A DNA stretch of 64,000 nucleotides from Trinickia violacea (GTDB lineage Bacteria; Pseudomonadota; Gammaproteobacteria; Burkholderiales; Burkholderiaceae), in the NCBI RefSeq assembly GCF_005280735.1, contig NZ_CP040077.1, positions 2,728,001 to 2,792,000 on the forward strand. The letters are read 5' to 3'. Numbering within the stretch: position 1 is the stretch's first letter; every line of letters starts with the position of its first letter. Made by a program: the position numbers and the translations under genes. Below are positions 42,301 through 49,618 of the stretch, in pieces. The notes under the pieces were generated by a model. That model did no database searches. It saw only the letters and a program-made list of their open reading frames with translations, and had not been told where the DNA came from.

Positions 42301-42316
42301 TGCATAGGGTGTGCCA
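42301..42316 (-). promoter_or_regulatory. Sigma-54 promoter of peptide gene 1'
   Basis: On the minus strand TGGCACACCCTATGCA, identical to the element at 25017-25032, 72 bp upstream of the ATG at 42228. Confidence 0.75.
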
Positions 42317-42440
42317 AGCATGCGCACGCGTTCGCGCGAAAACGCGCAAACGCCCGTCAATGCTGGGCTTGGCAGGCTAGGAGAACGAATCGGAAGGACG
42401 GATGTGAACAGCGCGACATCGACGATGTGACAGTGCGGGA

Positions 42441-42466
42441 CCAACATGCAACGCGAGAGGTGTTGC
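42441..42466. promoter_or_regulatory. Candidate activator site (UAS) for peptide gene 1'
   Basis: CCAACAT-N12-GTGTTGC, the same arms and spacer as at 24870-24895 with two differences, 124 bp from the -24 element (121 bp for gene 1) although the sequence between is not conserved. Confidence 0.5.
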
Positions 42467-42488
42467 TGTCGCGGCAACACCTCTCGCG
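42452..42488. repeat. Inverted repeat after the first DUF4399 gene
   Basis: A 15-bp perfect stem, CGCGAGAGGTGTTGC / GCAACACCTCTCGCG, with a 7-base loop, 24 bp past the DUF4399 stop. It may terminate that gene, although no T run follows, and it overlaps the candidate activator site. Confidence 0.6.
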
Positions 42489-42512
42489 CCAATGCACTCG
42501 TGTCACTTCATG

Positions 42513-42962
42513 TCACTTCACGTAGATCGTGATCTTCTTCGAATAGACCGGCGGATTGTGCGGCACGTGGTCGAAGTCGCCCATCAGCAGCTGCAGCGTG
42601 TGCTTGCCGGGCGGCAGCTCGAGCGTGGTCTCGGTCTGGCCCGCGCCGAAGTGCAGATGATTTCTGTCGGATGGAATCTGCTGATCCATCGGCGGCAGAT
42701 CGGTATCGACTAGCAAGTGATGGTGGCCCGTGTTCGGAAACTGCACGCCCACCGGCGCCACCCCCATGTAGCGCAGGCCGAACCAGACACGAAACGGCTT
42801 GCCTGCGGGCAGCACCTGCCCGTCGTTGGGCCAGCCGATATAGACGACGGCGTGCGGATCGGCCTTCGTGGGGCCGGCATATGCCAGGTTAGCCACGCTA
42901 CCTACGTTGGCAACGCTAAGCGAGATCAGCAAGGCGGCGGCGAACGCAATTCCCTTCTTCAT
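42513..42962 (-). CDS. DUF4399 periplasmic protein
   Basis: A 149-residue precursor with a signal peptide (to about residue 29, ending AYA). The mature part is an immunoglobulin-like DUF4399 domain with the histidine cluster NTGHHHLLVDTDLPPMDQ, then HLHFG and the strand LPPGKHTLQLLMGDF. The His-rich loops look suited to binding a metal. The function of the family is unknown. Start ATG 42962 with GGGAG upstream. A closely related gene follows 82 bases upstream on the same strand (43045-43491), a tandem duplicate. Confidence 0.85.
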   Translation of the reverse strand: MKKGIAFAAALLISLSVANVGSVANLAYAGPTKADPHAVVYIGWPNDGQVLPAGKPFRVWFGLRYMGVAPVGVQFPNTGHHHLLVDTDLPPMDQQIPSDRNHLHFGAGQTETTLELPPGKHTLQLLMGDFDHVPHNPPVYSKKITIYVK

Positions 42963-43044
42963 GGCGTTGACTCCCGGTTCTTGATTCAAGACGAGTCCGA
43001 CCCGAGGCCGCGCCCGCTCGGCGCGCCCGGCCAGGCGCCCCCCG

Positions 43045-43491
43045 CTACTTGACGGTGATCGTGATCTTCTGCGAATACACCGGCGGGTTGTGCGGCACGT
43101 GATTGAAGTCCCCCATCAGGAGCTGCAGCGTGTGCTTGCCGGGAGGCAACTCGATGCGCGCCTCGGTCTCGCCGGCGCCGAAATGCAGGTGATTCCGGTC
43201 GGATGGAATCGGCTGATCCATCGGCGGCAGATCAGTGTCGATCAGCAAATGGTGATGCCCCGTGTTGGGCCGATCGACGCCCTTCGGACAGATACCCATG
43301 TTGCGCAGCCCCATGCGCACCCAGAACTTGCCGCCGGTAATCACCGAGCCGTCATACGGCCAGATGATGTACACCTCGGCGCCGGTCGGCGACGGGGTCG
43401 GCCCGGCCAACGCCGGGCGCGGCAGGAGCATCGCGCCGGTGGCCCAGGGAAGCGTGGCGGCGATAGCCACGAGCATCGTTCTTCTGTGCAT
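43045..43491 (-). CDS. DUF4399 periplasmic protein, tandem paralogue
   Basis: A 148-residue precursor with a signal peptide (basic start, hydrophobic core, ALA end near residue 29). It shares with its neighbour the NTGHHHLLIDTDLPPMD, HLHFGAGE and LPPGKHTLQLLMGDF blocks almost unchanged, while the N-terminal third has diverged. GGGAGG precedes the ATG. The pair probably forms one transcript. Whether it belongs to the peptide system or merely borders it cannot be decided. Confidence 0.85.
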   Translation of the reverse strand: MHRRTMLVAIAATLPWATGAMLLPRPALAGPTPSPTGAEVYIIWPYDGSVITGGKFWVRMGLRNMGICPKGVDRPNTGHHHLLIDTDLPPMDQPIPSDRNHLHFGAGETEARIELPPGKHTLQLLMGDFNHVPHNPPVYSQKITITVK

Positions 43492-43749
43492 GACCGTGCC
43501 TCCCTTTCCGACTTTTGCTTCGCGTACTTCACTGCTTCGTGCCGCCCCGGGTTTGCCCTCGGGTCGCGATTAATAGCTTAGGACGTAACGCGCGCGAACC
43601 CTACCTCGCGATGCTGGCAACAACCCTATTCTCGCTAATACCCATGCATGACGCGCCTTCAAGCGCGGACTATTCGCTCGTCTTTATTCGAAATCTGCTG
43701 CTATCGTTGTTGATGGGGATGCGAGATGCCGAATACAAGGAGACTGAAT

Positions 43750-44889
43750 ATGTGGCGAAAACTCTTGCCGGTATGCCTGTTCGCATCGCTCCTCGTCGCG
43801 TGGCCAGGGAGTCCGCACGCCGGCGTGCTGCCCAAAGACAGCTCGGAACAATACGAAATCACCTTCTGGGATTCGATCAAGAACAGCACGTACCCGGGCG
43901 ATTACGAGGCGTATCTGAAGGCGTATCCGAACGGCCGCTTCGTGCCGCTCGCGCAAGCGCGCCTCGAACGGTTGCGCGCGGCGGCATCCGCGGCATCCAC
44001 GGGACAAGCGGCACATCCGCCTGCCGCACAAACTCAAGCGGCACCGCCCGCACCTGCCCCCACACCCGCCCCCGCACCGGCCCCTGTTCCTGCGCCTGCG
44101 AAGAATGCGCAAGCGCCCTACGGCACGGCACCCACAGCAGCTGCAACGCCCGCCAAACCCGCCGCCGCCGGCGTGCAGGAAATCAAGGACTGCCCAGCGT
44201 GCCCTGCGCTGATCGCGCTCAATCCCGGCGCGTTCACGATGGGCAACAACACCGATGACCCATCGGAAAAGCCCGCGCATCACGTGACGATCGGCCACCC
44301 GTTCGCGCTCGCGAAATACGCGGTCACGGTCACGCAATGGAGAGCCTGCGTGAGTGCGGGAGCCTGTCCGCAGCTGTCCAACGAAAACAACTCGGGCCCG
44401 AATACGCCGGTACGCGACGTGAGCTGGGACGACGCGCAGCAATATCTGAAGTGGCTGACGAAAATCAGCGGCAAGTCCTATCGCTTGCCGACCGAGGCGG
44501 AATGGGAATACGCGGCGCGCGGCGGCACGGCAACGCGCTACTGGTGGGGCGACACGATGAAGAAGGGCAATGCGAACTGCAAGGACTGCGGCGACCCTTG
44601 GCATCCGGACGCGCCGGCCGACGTCGGCACCTTCGCGGCCAACCCCTACGGGTTCTACGACATGAACGGCGGCGTGTGGGAATGGGTCAGCGATTGCTGG
44701 CACAGCTCGTTCAAAAACGCACCGGCCGACGGCCGCTCATGGGACGAACCGATGTGCGAAGCGCGCGTAATTCGAGGCGGCTCATGGAAGGACGACGCGA
44801 GCTACATGCTCTCGTCGACACGCTTTAAATACGACGGCAGCGTGCGCTACTCGGAGAACGGATTTCGCGTGGCGCGGGATATGAAGTGA
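43750..44889 (+). CDS. Exported SUMF1/FGE-fold protein
   Basis: A 379-residue precursor: signal peptide (~1-24), a short helical domain with SSEQYEITFWDSIKNS, a Pro/Ala linker (~90-140, repeated PAPAP), and a formylglycine-generating-enzyme-like C-type-lectin domain (~155-375) with the hallmarks FTMGN, LPTEAEWEYAARGG, YGFYDMNGGVWEW and VIRGGSW. The cysteines that make true FGE catalytic near the C-terminus are absent (SSTRFKYDGS there), so it is probably a binding domain. ATG 43750 has AAGGAGA 8 bases upstream. Such domains often accompany Ser/Thr kinases, as here. Confidence 0.88.
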   Translation: MWRKLLPVCLFASLLVAWPGSPHAGVLPKDSSEQYEITFWDSIKNSTYPGDYEAYLKAYPNGRFVPLAQARLERLRAAASAASTGQAAHPPAAQTQAAPPAPAPTPAPAPAPVPAPAKNAQAPYGTAPTAAATPAKPAAAGVQEIKDCPACPALIALNPGAFTMGNNTDDPSEKPAHHVTIGHPFALAKYAVTVTQWRACVSAGACPQLSNENNSGPNTPVRDVSWDDAQQYLKWLTKISGKSYRLPTEAEWEYAARGGTATRYWWGDTMKKGNANCKDCGDPWHPDAPADVGTFAANPYGFYDMNGGVWEWVSDCWHSSFKNAPADGRSWDEPMCEARVIRGGSWKDDASYMLSSTRFKYDGSVRYSENGFRVARDMK

Positions 44890-44904
44890 CGCTCGCATGC
44901 GGGC

Positions 44905-44949
44905 GCTGTGTGCGCTGTGTGCGCTGTGTGCGCTGTGTGCGCTGTGTGC
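44905..44949. repeat. Tandem repeat, 5 x 9 bp
   Basis: Five perfect copies of GCTGTGTGC lie between the SUMF1-like stop and the HIT gene, starting 16 bases after the stop. Perfect identity suggests slippage-prone, recently expanded DNA. Confidence 0.95.
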
Positions 44950-45013
44950 GGTACGGGCCCGAGCTGCTCCATAATGTCCCGCACCGCCACTCCTGGTCCG
45001 CCCCGCACTCACC

Positions 45014-45436
45014 ATGACCTACGACCCCAACAACCCCTTTGCCAAAATCCTTCGCGGCGACGCCCCTTGCGTGAAGGTCTGCGAAACCGGCGACGTGATG
45101 GCCTTCATGGATTTGATGCCGCAATCGGACGGCCACGTGCTGGTCGTGCCGAAGGAACCCGCCGCCACGCTTTTCGATTTGTCGGATGCGGGCGCTGAGG
45201 CGAGCATCCGCGTGGTGCGGCGCGTCGCGCTGGCCGTGCGCGCGGCGCTTGCGCCCGATGGCGTCTTCGTCGGGCAGTTCAATGGACGCGCCGCCGGCCA
45301 AACCGTGGAGCACGTGCACTTCCATGTGATCCCGCGCTGGGCCGATCAGCCGCTGCGGATGCACGCGCGCGTGGTCGCCGATGCCGCCGAATTGGAAGCG
45401 CTGGCCGAGCGCATTCGCGCGCATCTGCGCGACTGA
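45014..45436 (+). CDS. HIT-family nucleotide hydrolase/transferase
   Basis: A 140-residue histidine-triad protein with the signature HVHFHVIP (the H-x-H-x-H core) and the N-terminal FAKILRGDAP segment. HIT proteins hydrolyse nucleoside phosphoramidates or dinucleoside polyphosphates; bacterial HinT-like members act on adenosine phosphoramidates. It is complete and monocistronic. The 9-bp tandem repeat lies in its upstream region and could affect expression. Confidence 0.93.
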   Translation: MTYDPNNPFAKILRGDAPCVKVCETGDVMAFMDLMPQSDGHVLVVPKEPAATLFDLSDAGAEASIRVVRRVALAVRAALAPDGVFVGQFNGRAAGQTVEHVHFHVIPRWADQPLRMHARVVADAAELEALAERIRAHLRD

Positions 45437-45488
45437 ATGCGAGACTGAGTGCACGACCCAGCGCTCGACTCAACGCTCGACTCAGCGC

Positions 45489-45866
45489 CTACGATCGTCC
45501 GATCAGCGAAAACGTTTTGTGCGCTTTGTGCGGCTGCGCTTCGTCGCTGTCGTCATCGCCGATCACGCCGAACTCGATCGGAAAGCGCGTGTAGAAAACG
45601 TGCACGTTCTCCGCTCGAACGATGGCCAGCATGCGCTCGGCCTCATCGCCGGTCACAGCGAGGATGATCTGCAGCGGCTGGTCAGCCAGCTTGAGCACGT
45701 GCGGCGCGTGATGGGCGCCGGCGTGCCCGACGCCCTCAGCGGCACTGATGACCGTCGCGCCGCGAATACCGAGCCGGCGCGCCTCGTGCAGCAGCCATTC
45801 GCAGACGGTCTGATGTCCGTGCTTGCGATTTTGCTCGGTGTAGAACGTCAGTTGATAGCCGTTCAC
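45489..45866 (-). CDS. DUF190 family protein
   Basis: A 125-residue protein of the DUF190 family (PII-like ferredoxin fold). Typical elements are LTFYTEQNRKHG, RLGIRGATVISAAEGVG and the C-terminal VFYTRFPIEFG. The start is taken as GTG 45866 (GGGAGG just upstream); a GTG at 45881 is the alternative. DUF190 genes are often next to or fused with crcB, so a role in the fluoride response is likely. A second DUF190 gene and crcB lie within 1 kb. Confidence 0.85.
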   Translation of the reverse strand: MNGYQLTFYTEQNRKHGHQTVCEWLLHEARRLGIRGATVISAAEGVGHAGAHHAPHVLKLADQPLQIILAVTGDEAERMLAIVRAENVHVFYTRFPIEFGVIGDDDSDEAQPHKAHKTFSLIGRS

Positions 45867-45899
45867 GACCCCCTCCCGCACGCCACGCGTGTTCGGCGG

Positions 45900-46253
45900 C
45901 TAAGCGCCGCTTTGATCGCGCTGCGCAAAGCGAATCGCCTCGGCCAGCACCGGCGCGATCTCGTCGACGCGGTCGCGCTCGATCCGCAGCTCGACCCACT
46001 CGTTCATCGCCGAGCGGCCATACGGCTGAAACGCGAACGCGCGGCCGCTTTGCACGAGCGCTGCCGCGCGTTCGGCAGGCAGCTTGATGCCGAGGCCGCT
46101 ACCGTACACGCAGAACGCGATATGGCGCCCGACGAAGGCCGCCGGACAGCCGAACATCGCCCCCTCGTGCACGGGCGCGTCAATGTCGCGCACTTCGTTG
46201 AATGCAGCGTCGAATAGAAACCGGTCATGCAAGAGCCTGGGTGTCGAGTTCAT
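45900..46253 (-). CDS. TfoX N-terminal-domain-like protein
   Basis: A 117-residue soluble protein with the pattern MFGCPAAFVGRHIAFCVYG-x-GLGIKLP and YGRSAMNEWVELR, resembling the TfoX/Sxy N-terminal (YjbR-like) fold. The function is unknown; the domain family is small and widespread. It sits between two DUF190 genes on the same strand, so the three probably form one operon. Family call by eye. Confidence 0.6.
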   Translation of the reverse strand: MNSTPRLLHDRFLFDAAFNEVRDIDAPVHEGAMFGCPAAFVGRHIAFCVYGSGLGIKLPAERAAALVQSGRAFAFQPYGRSAMNEWVELRIERDRVDEIAPVLAEAIRFAQRDQSGA

Positions 46254-46322
46254 GCTCTTCTCCTTGTCCCATGCAGTGCGGTGCTTGCACGCGCTTGGCG
46301 AAATTCGCCTGCGCGACAGCCC

Positions 46323-46640
46323 CTACGCCCCGAGCACCTCGTATTCGATCGAGTACCGCGTATAGAAGAGGCGGACGCCGCCGTGCCGCAAGATGTCGAG
46401 CAGCAAGTCGATCTTGCTGTCTTCGGCCGCGACCGTCACCGCGACCGGCTGATCGGCCAATTCGAAAAAGCGCGCCGCGTGGAGCTTGCCGTGCGTGCCG
46501 TATCCTTCGGTCACTTCGATGACCGTTGCGCCCTGAATGCCCGCTTTCGTGGTTTCGTCGAGAATCCAGCCGACCACGGTCTTATGGTTCTTGCGGTGGC
46601 TCTGGTTCGCCGCGTACATCGTCAACTGGCTGCCTTTCAT
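46323..46640 (-). CDS. DUF190 family protein, second copy
   Basis: A 105-residue DUF190 protein starting at ATG 46640 (GGAG upstream). It shares QLTMYAANQSHRKN, GIQGATVIEVTEG and VRLFYTRYSIEYE with the copy at 45489, so it is a paralogue. It is divergent from crcB 218 bases away. The pairing of DUF190 and crcB is a recurring genomic association in fluoride tolerance. Confidence 0.87.
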   Translation of the reverse strand: MKGSQLTMYAANQSHRKNHKTVVGWILDETTKAGIQGATVIEVTEGYGTHGKLHAARFFELADQPVAVTVAAEDSKIDLLLDILRHGGVRLFYTRYSIEYEVLGA

Positions 46641-46858
46641 GGCGCACTCCGATGGATCGGCGTGAACGAACGCAGCGCGCGATCCTGCAGGCACATTCGC
46701 GAGGTGGGGGTCGATCGAGTGTAGCACCCGCTCCTGGCCGCCGCCATTCGCGTATCCGGCAATGCTAGACTCCCGGCCAGCCCGCCCAGGAGCCGCGCCG
46801 CGACACGCGACTCGCACGCACCGCGCTCCCGGCTGCTCAACCTTGTCTGGAATCTCAC

Positions 46859-47239
46859 ATGTATTGGTCCATCCTCGCCGTCGGCATCGGCGGCGCGCTC
46901 GGCTCGCTCGCCCGCTGGGTGCTCGGCCTCCGCCTCAACAGCCTGTTCCCCGCGTTGCCGCTGGGCACGCTCGCTTCGAACCTGATCGCCGGCTACGTGA
47001 TCGGGGTTGCCGTCGCCTGGTTCGCCAAGCTGCCGAACATTGCGCCCGAGTGGCGGCTCTTCGTAACAACCGGCTTGATGGGCGGGCTCTCCACGTTCTC
47101 GACGTTCTCCGCGGAAGTCGTCGCGCAGCTGCAGCAAGGCCGGCTCGGCTGGGCCGGCATGGAAGTCGCGATCCACTTGTGCGGCTCGCTCATCATGACG
47201 GCGCTCGGCATCGCAACCGTGGCGCTCATCGTCCGCTAA
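46859..47239 (+). CDS. crcB: Fluoride channel/exporter CrcB (Fluc)
   Basis: A 126-residue membrane protein with four hydrophobic helices, forming the dual-topology Fluc dimer that expels fluoride. The GGALGSLARW N-terminal motif, the Asn in SNLIAGY and the STFSTFS track lining the pore are all present. The gene overlaps the 3' end of the converging acetyltransferase gene by 4 bases. No fluoride riboswitch-like fold was recognised in the upstream 218 bases. Confidence 0.95.
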   Translation: MYWSILAVGIGGALGSLARWVLGLRLNSLFPALPLGTLASNLIAGYVIGVAVAWFAKLPNIAPEWRLFVTTGLMGGLSTFSTFSAEVVAQLQQGRLGWAGMEVAIHLCGSLIMTALGIATVALIVR

Positions 47240-47796
47240 CCCAAATCCTCCCGCACTAAGCGATAGCGCACATAACGCTTGCCGTCGCTATCGACTTCCC
47301 CCACGCGCCGCATGCCGAGCTTCTCGGCAACCCGGCGCGAGGCGGCATTCTCCGCCGCGATATCGGCGACGATGCGCGGCAGCCTCACCGTCTCGAACGC
47401 GTGCCGCATGAGGGTGCGCGCCGCTTCGCTCGCGATCCCCCTTCCCCACGCATCGCGCACGAGCCGCCAGCCGATCTCGACTTCGGGCCCCGCCCCGTGA
47501 TCGGGAATCAGGAGCACCCAGCCGATGAAGCGCTCGGGCGTGGCCGCTTCGAAAATCGACCAATAACCGAGCCCGCGCGGGTACGCGCGCGTCATCCGGT
47601 ACTCGACGAACGCCCTGTGCTTGACGGGGTCGTCCCATGGACCGGCGATATGACGCGTCACCTCCGGATCGCGGTCCATCGCCAGGCAGGCTTCGAGATC
47701 CGCCATCGTGCGTGGGCGCAGCCACAGACGGCCGGTGTCGAACACCGGTAAAAGGTCGTCAGCGGGCGTGGCTGACGTTGGCGAAAACGATGTCAT
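47236..47796 (-). CDS. GNAT-family N-acetyltransferase (RimJ/RimL-like)
   Basis: A 186-residue acetyltransferase of the Acetyltransf_3 type: TGRLWLRPRTMADLE at the start, the acetyl-CoA-binding DAWGRGIASEAARTLM (the Q/RxxGxG/A loop) and AENAASRRVAEKLGMRRVGE near the end. Members acetylate ribosomal protein N-termini, antibiotics or small amines. The substrate is unknown. It converges on crcB. Confidence 0.92.
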   Translation of the reverse strand: MTSFSPTSATPADDLLPVFDTGRLWLRPRTMADLEACLAMDRDPEVTRHIAGPWDDPVKHRAFVEYRMTRAYPRGLGYWSIFEAATPERFIGWVLLIPDHGAGPEVEIGWRLVRDAWGRGIASEAARTLMRHAFETVRLPRIVADIAAENAASRRVAEKLGMRRVGEVDSDGKRYVRYRLVREDLG

Positions 47797-48148
47797 TGCA
47801 TGAATCGGAAAAGAGAACGGTTAAGCGAACCGCTAAAACTCCGTGCGCAAGCGCATAGCTTTGCATTGCGCCAACAGCGCACGCTTGCAATTGGCGCATG
47901 CCGTGCTTTAGCCATTAGCAACCTACATGCTTGGCTCGGCTTTAAAAATTACGTTTAGCCAACAACGCTTGCGGCTTTCTTTGTCATTGTGAAACACGGC
48001 TAGGGATTATTACTAAGAAATCACTGATGAACCATGCAACCGCTTAAGCAGCGGCGTACACTCGCTCGTGCCCAATTGCGGGGGCGTGCCGGGGGATGGC
48101 GCTGCCCCACCCAGCCCGGGCCACATGGAGACTCTGGAGAACAATGAT
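47797..48148. other. Intergenic region upstream of the MFS gene
   Basis: A 352-bp gap, richer in A+T in its middle. It contains an inverted repeat, GCATTGCGCCAA (47863-47874) against TTGGCGCATGC (47891-47901), pairing with one bulge. No gene is supported; ATGs before 48149 lack a better ribosome site. Confidence 0.5.
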
Positions 48149-49369
48149 ATGAGCTGGACGCGCGAACAAAGAAACGTAACAATCGCGGCCTATCTAGGCT
48201 GGACCCTGGACGCCTTCGATTTCTTCCTCATGGTGTTCGTATTCAAGGACATCGCCGCCGAATTCAATACCAAGATCACCGACGTCACGATTGCGCTGAC
48301 ACTCACGCTCGCCGCGCGCCCAATCGGCGCGCTGATCTTCGGACGGCTCGCCGACAAGTTCGGCCGGCGTCCGACATTGATGCTCAACATCGCCTGCTAC
48401 TCGCTCATTGAATTGCTCTCCGGCTTCTCGCCGAACCTGACGACCTTGCTCGTGCTGCGCTTTCTGTTCGGCATCGCGATGGGCGGCGAATGGGGCGTCG
48501 GCTCGGCGCTCACGATGGAAACCGTGCCCACGCATTCGCGCGGTTTCGTCTCCGGTCTGCTGCAAGCGGGCTACCCGAGCGGCTATCTGCTCGCCTCGGT
48601 CGTGTACGGCATCCTTTACCAATACATCGGCTGGCGCGGCATGTTCTTCGTCGGCGTCGCGCCGGCGCTGCTCGTGATGTACATCCGCACGAGCGTGCCC
48701 GAGTCGCCCGTATGGAAGACGATGGAAAAGCGCGCGCGTCCGGGCCTCGTCGAGACGCTCAAGCAAAACTGGAAGCTGTCCATCTACGCAATCGTGCTGA
48801 TGACCTGCTTCAACTTCTTCTCGCACGGCACGCAAGACCTCTATCCGACCTTCCTGCAAAAGCAGCATCATTTCGATCCGCACACGGTGTCGCTGATCGC
48901 GATCACGCTGAATATCGGCGCGATCGTCGGCGGCCTGTTCTTCGGCTCGCTCTCGGAGAAGATCGGCCGGCGCCGCGCGATTTTCATCGCCGCATTGATC
49001 GCGCTGCCGGTGCTGCCGGTCTGGGCCTTCTCGACGACGGCCGTCACGCTTGCGATCGGCGCGTTCCTGATGCAGATCTCGGTGCAAGGCGCATGGGGCG
49101 TGATTCCCGTCCACTTGAACGAGATCTCGCCGGATGAAATCCGCGCGACGTTCCCCGGTTTCGTGTATCAGCTCGGCAACCTGCTCGCGTCCGGCAATGC
49201 TCCGATGCAGTCCGCGTTCGCCGAGAGTCACGACAACAACTATGCGCTGGCGCTCGCGACCACTTGCGGCATCGTGGCGGTCATCATCGCGGTGCTGATT
49301 TTGTTCAGCCGCGAGCGGCGCGGCATCGATATGCAGCTATCGGCAGAGCACGTCAAATCGACAGCTTGA
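48149..49369 (+). CDS. MFS transporter (SHS/NanT-like carboxylate type)
   Basis: A 406-residue twelve-helix major-facilitator protein. The first helix carries GWTLDAFDFFLMVFVF, typical of the sialate/lactate-type (NanT/JEN1-like) MFS group. The loop 2-3 motif is GRLADKFGRRPT and the loop 8-9 counterpart is GSLSEKIGRRRA. It probably takes up a monocarboxylate such as lactate by proton symport, but specificity cannot be read from sequence. The ATG at 48149 has GGAGA upstream; an in-frame ATG at 48125 is the alternative. Confidence 0.88.
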   Translation: MSWTREQRNVTIAAYLGWTLDAFDFFLMVFVFKDIAAEFNTKITDVTIALTLTLAARPIGALIFGRLADKFGRRPTLMLNIACYSLIELLSGFSPNLTTLLVLRFLFGIAMGGEWGVGSALTMETVPTHSRGFVSGLLQAGYPSGYLLASVVYGILYQYIGWRGMFFVGVAPALLVMYIRTSVPESPVWKTMEKRARPGLVETLKQNWKLSIYAIVLMTCFNFFSHGTQDLYPTFLQKQHHFDPHTVSLIAITLNIGAIVGGLFFGSLSEKIGRRRAIFIAALIALPVLPVWAFSTTAVTLAIGAFLMQISVQGAWGVIPVHLNEISPDEIRATFPGFVYQLGNLLASGNAPMQSAFAESHDNNYALALATTCGIVAVIIAVLILFSRERRGIDMQLSAEHVKSTA

Positions 49370-49395
49370 CGTGTCGTTTGAAAGCAAAAAGCGCT

Positions 49396-49422
49396 TTGCC
49401 ATAGCGCCTTTTGCTATGGCAA
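49396..49422. terminator. Inverted repeat after the MFS gene
   Basis: TTGCCATAGC / GCTATGGCAA, a 10-bp perfect stem with a T-rich 7-base loop, 26 bases after the MFS stop. No T run follows, so termination is only likely. Confidence 0.55.
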
Positions 49423-49618
49423 GCATGAAGCGATGCGTGCACGTTCGGGCAAGCGGTTTCTTGACTCTTTGCTTGAGCGGTCTAGAGGACTCTGTCGATA
49501 AACAAGCCTTGCCGTAATCACGCATCGATCCGTATCTTATAAAAAACAGGTGTTTGAATTAGATCGTTAAACAGTTGAATGCTTGTACGCGGCCGGGCAA
49601 CCGGCATGGGAGGCGCAC

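Noticed and set aside
44905..44949. Short regular repeats as a possible CRISPR array
   Set aside because: The 9-bp units are contiguous with no spacers, and no cas genes occur.
46641..46858. Fluoride riboswitch upstream of crcB
   Set aside because: I could not recognise the conserved crcB-motif bases; a covariance-model search would decide.
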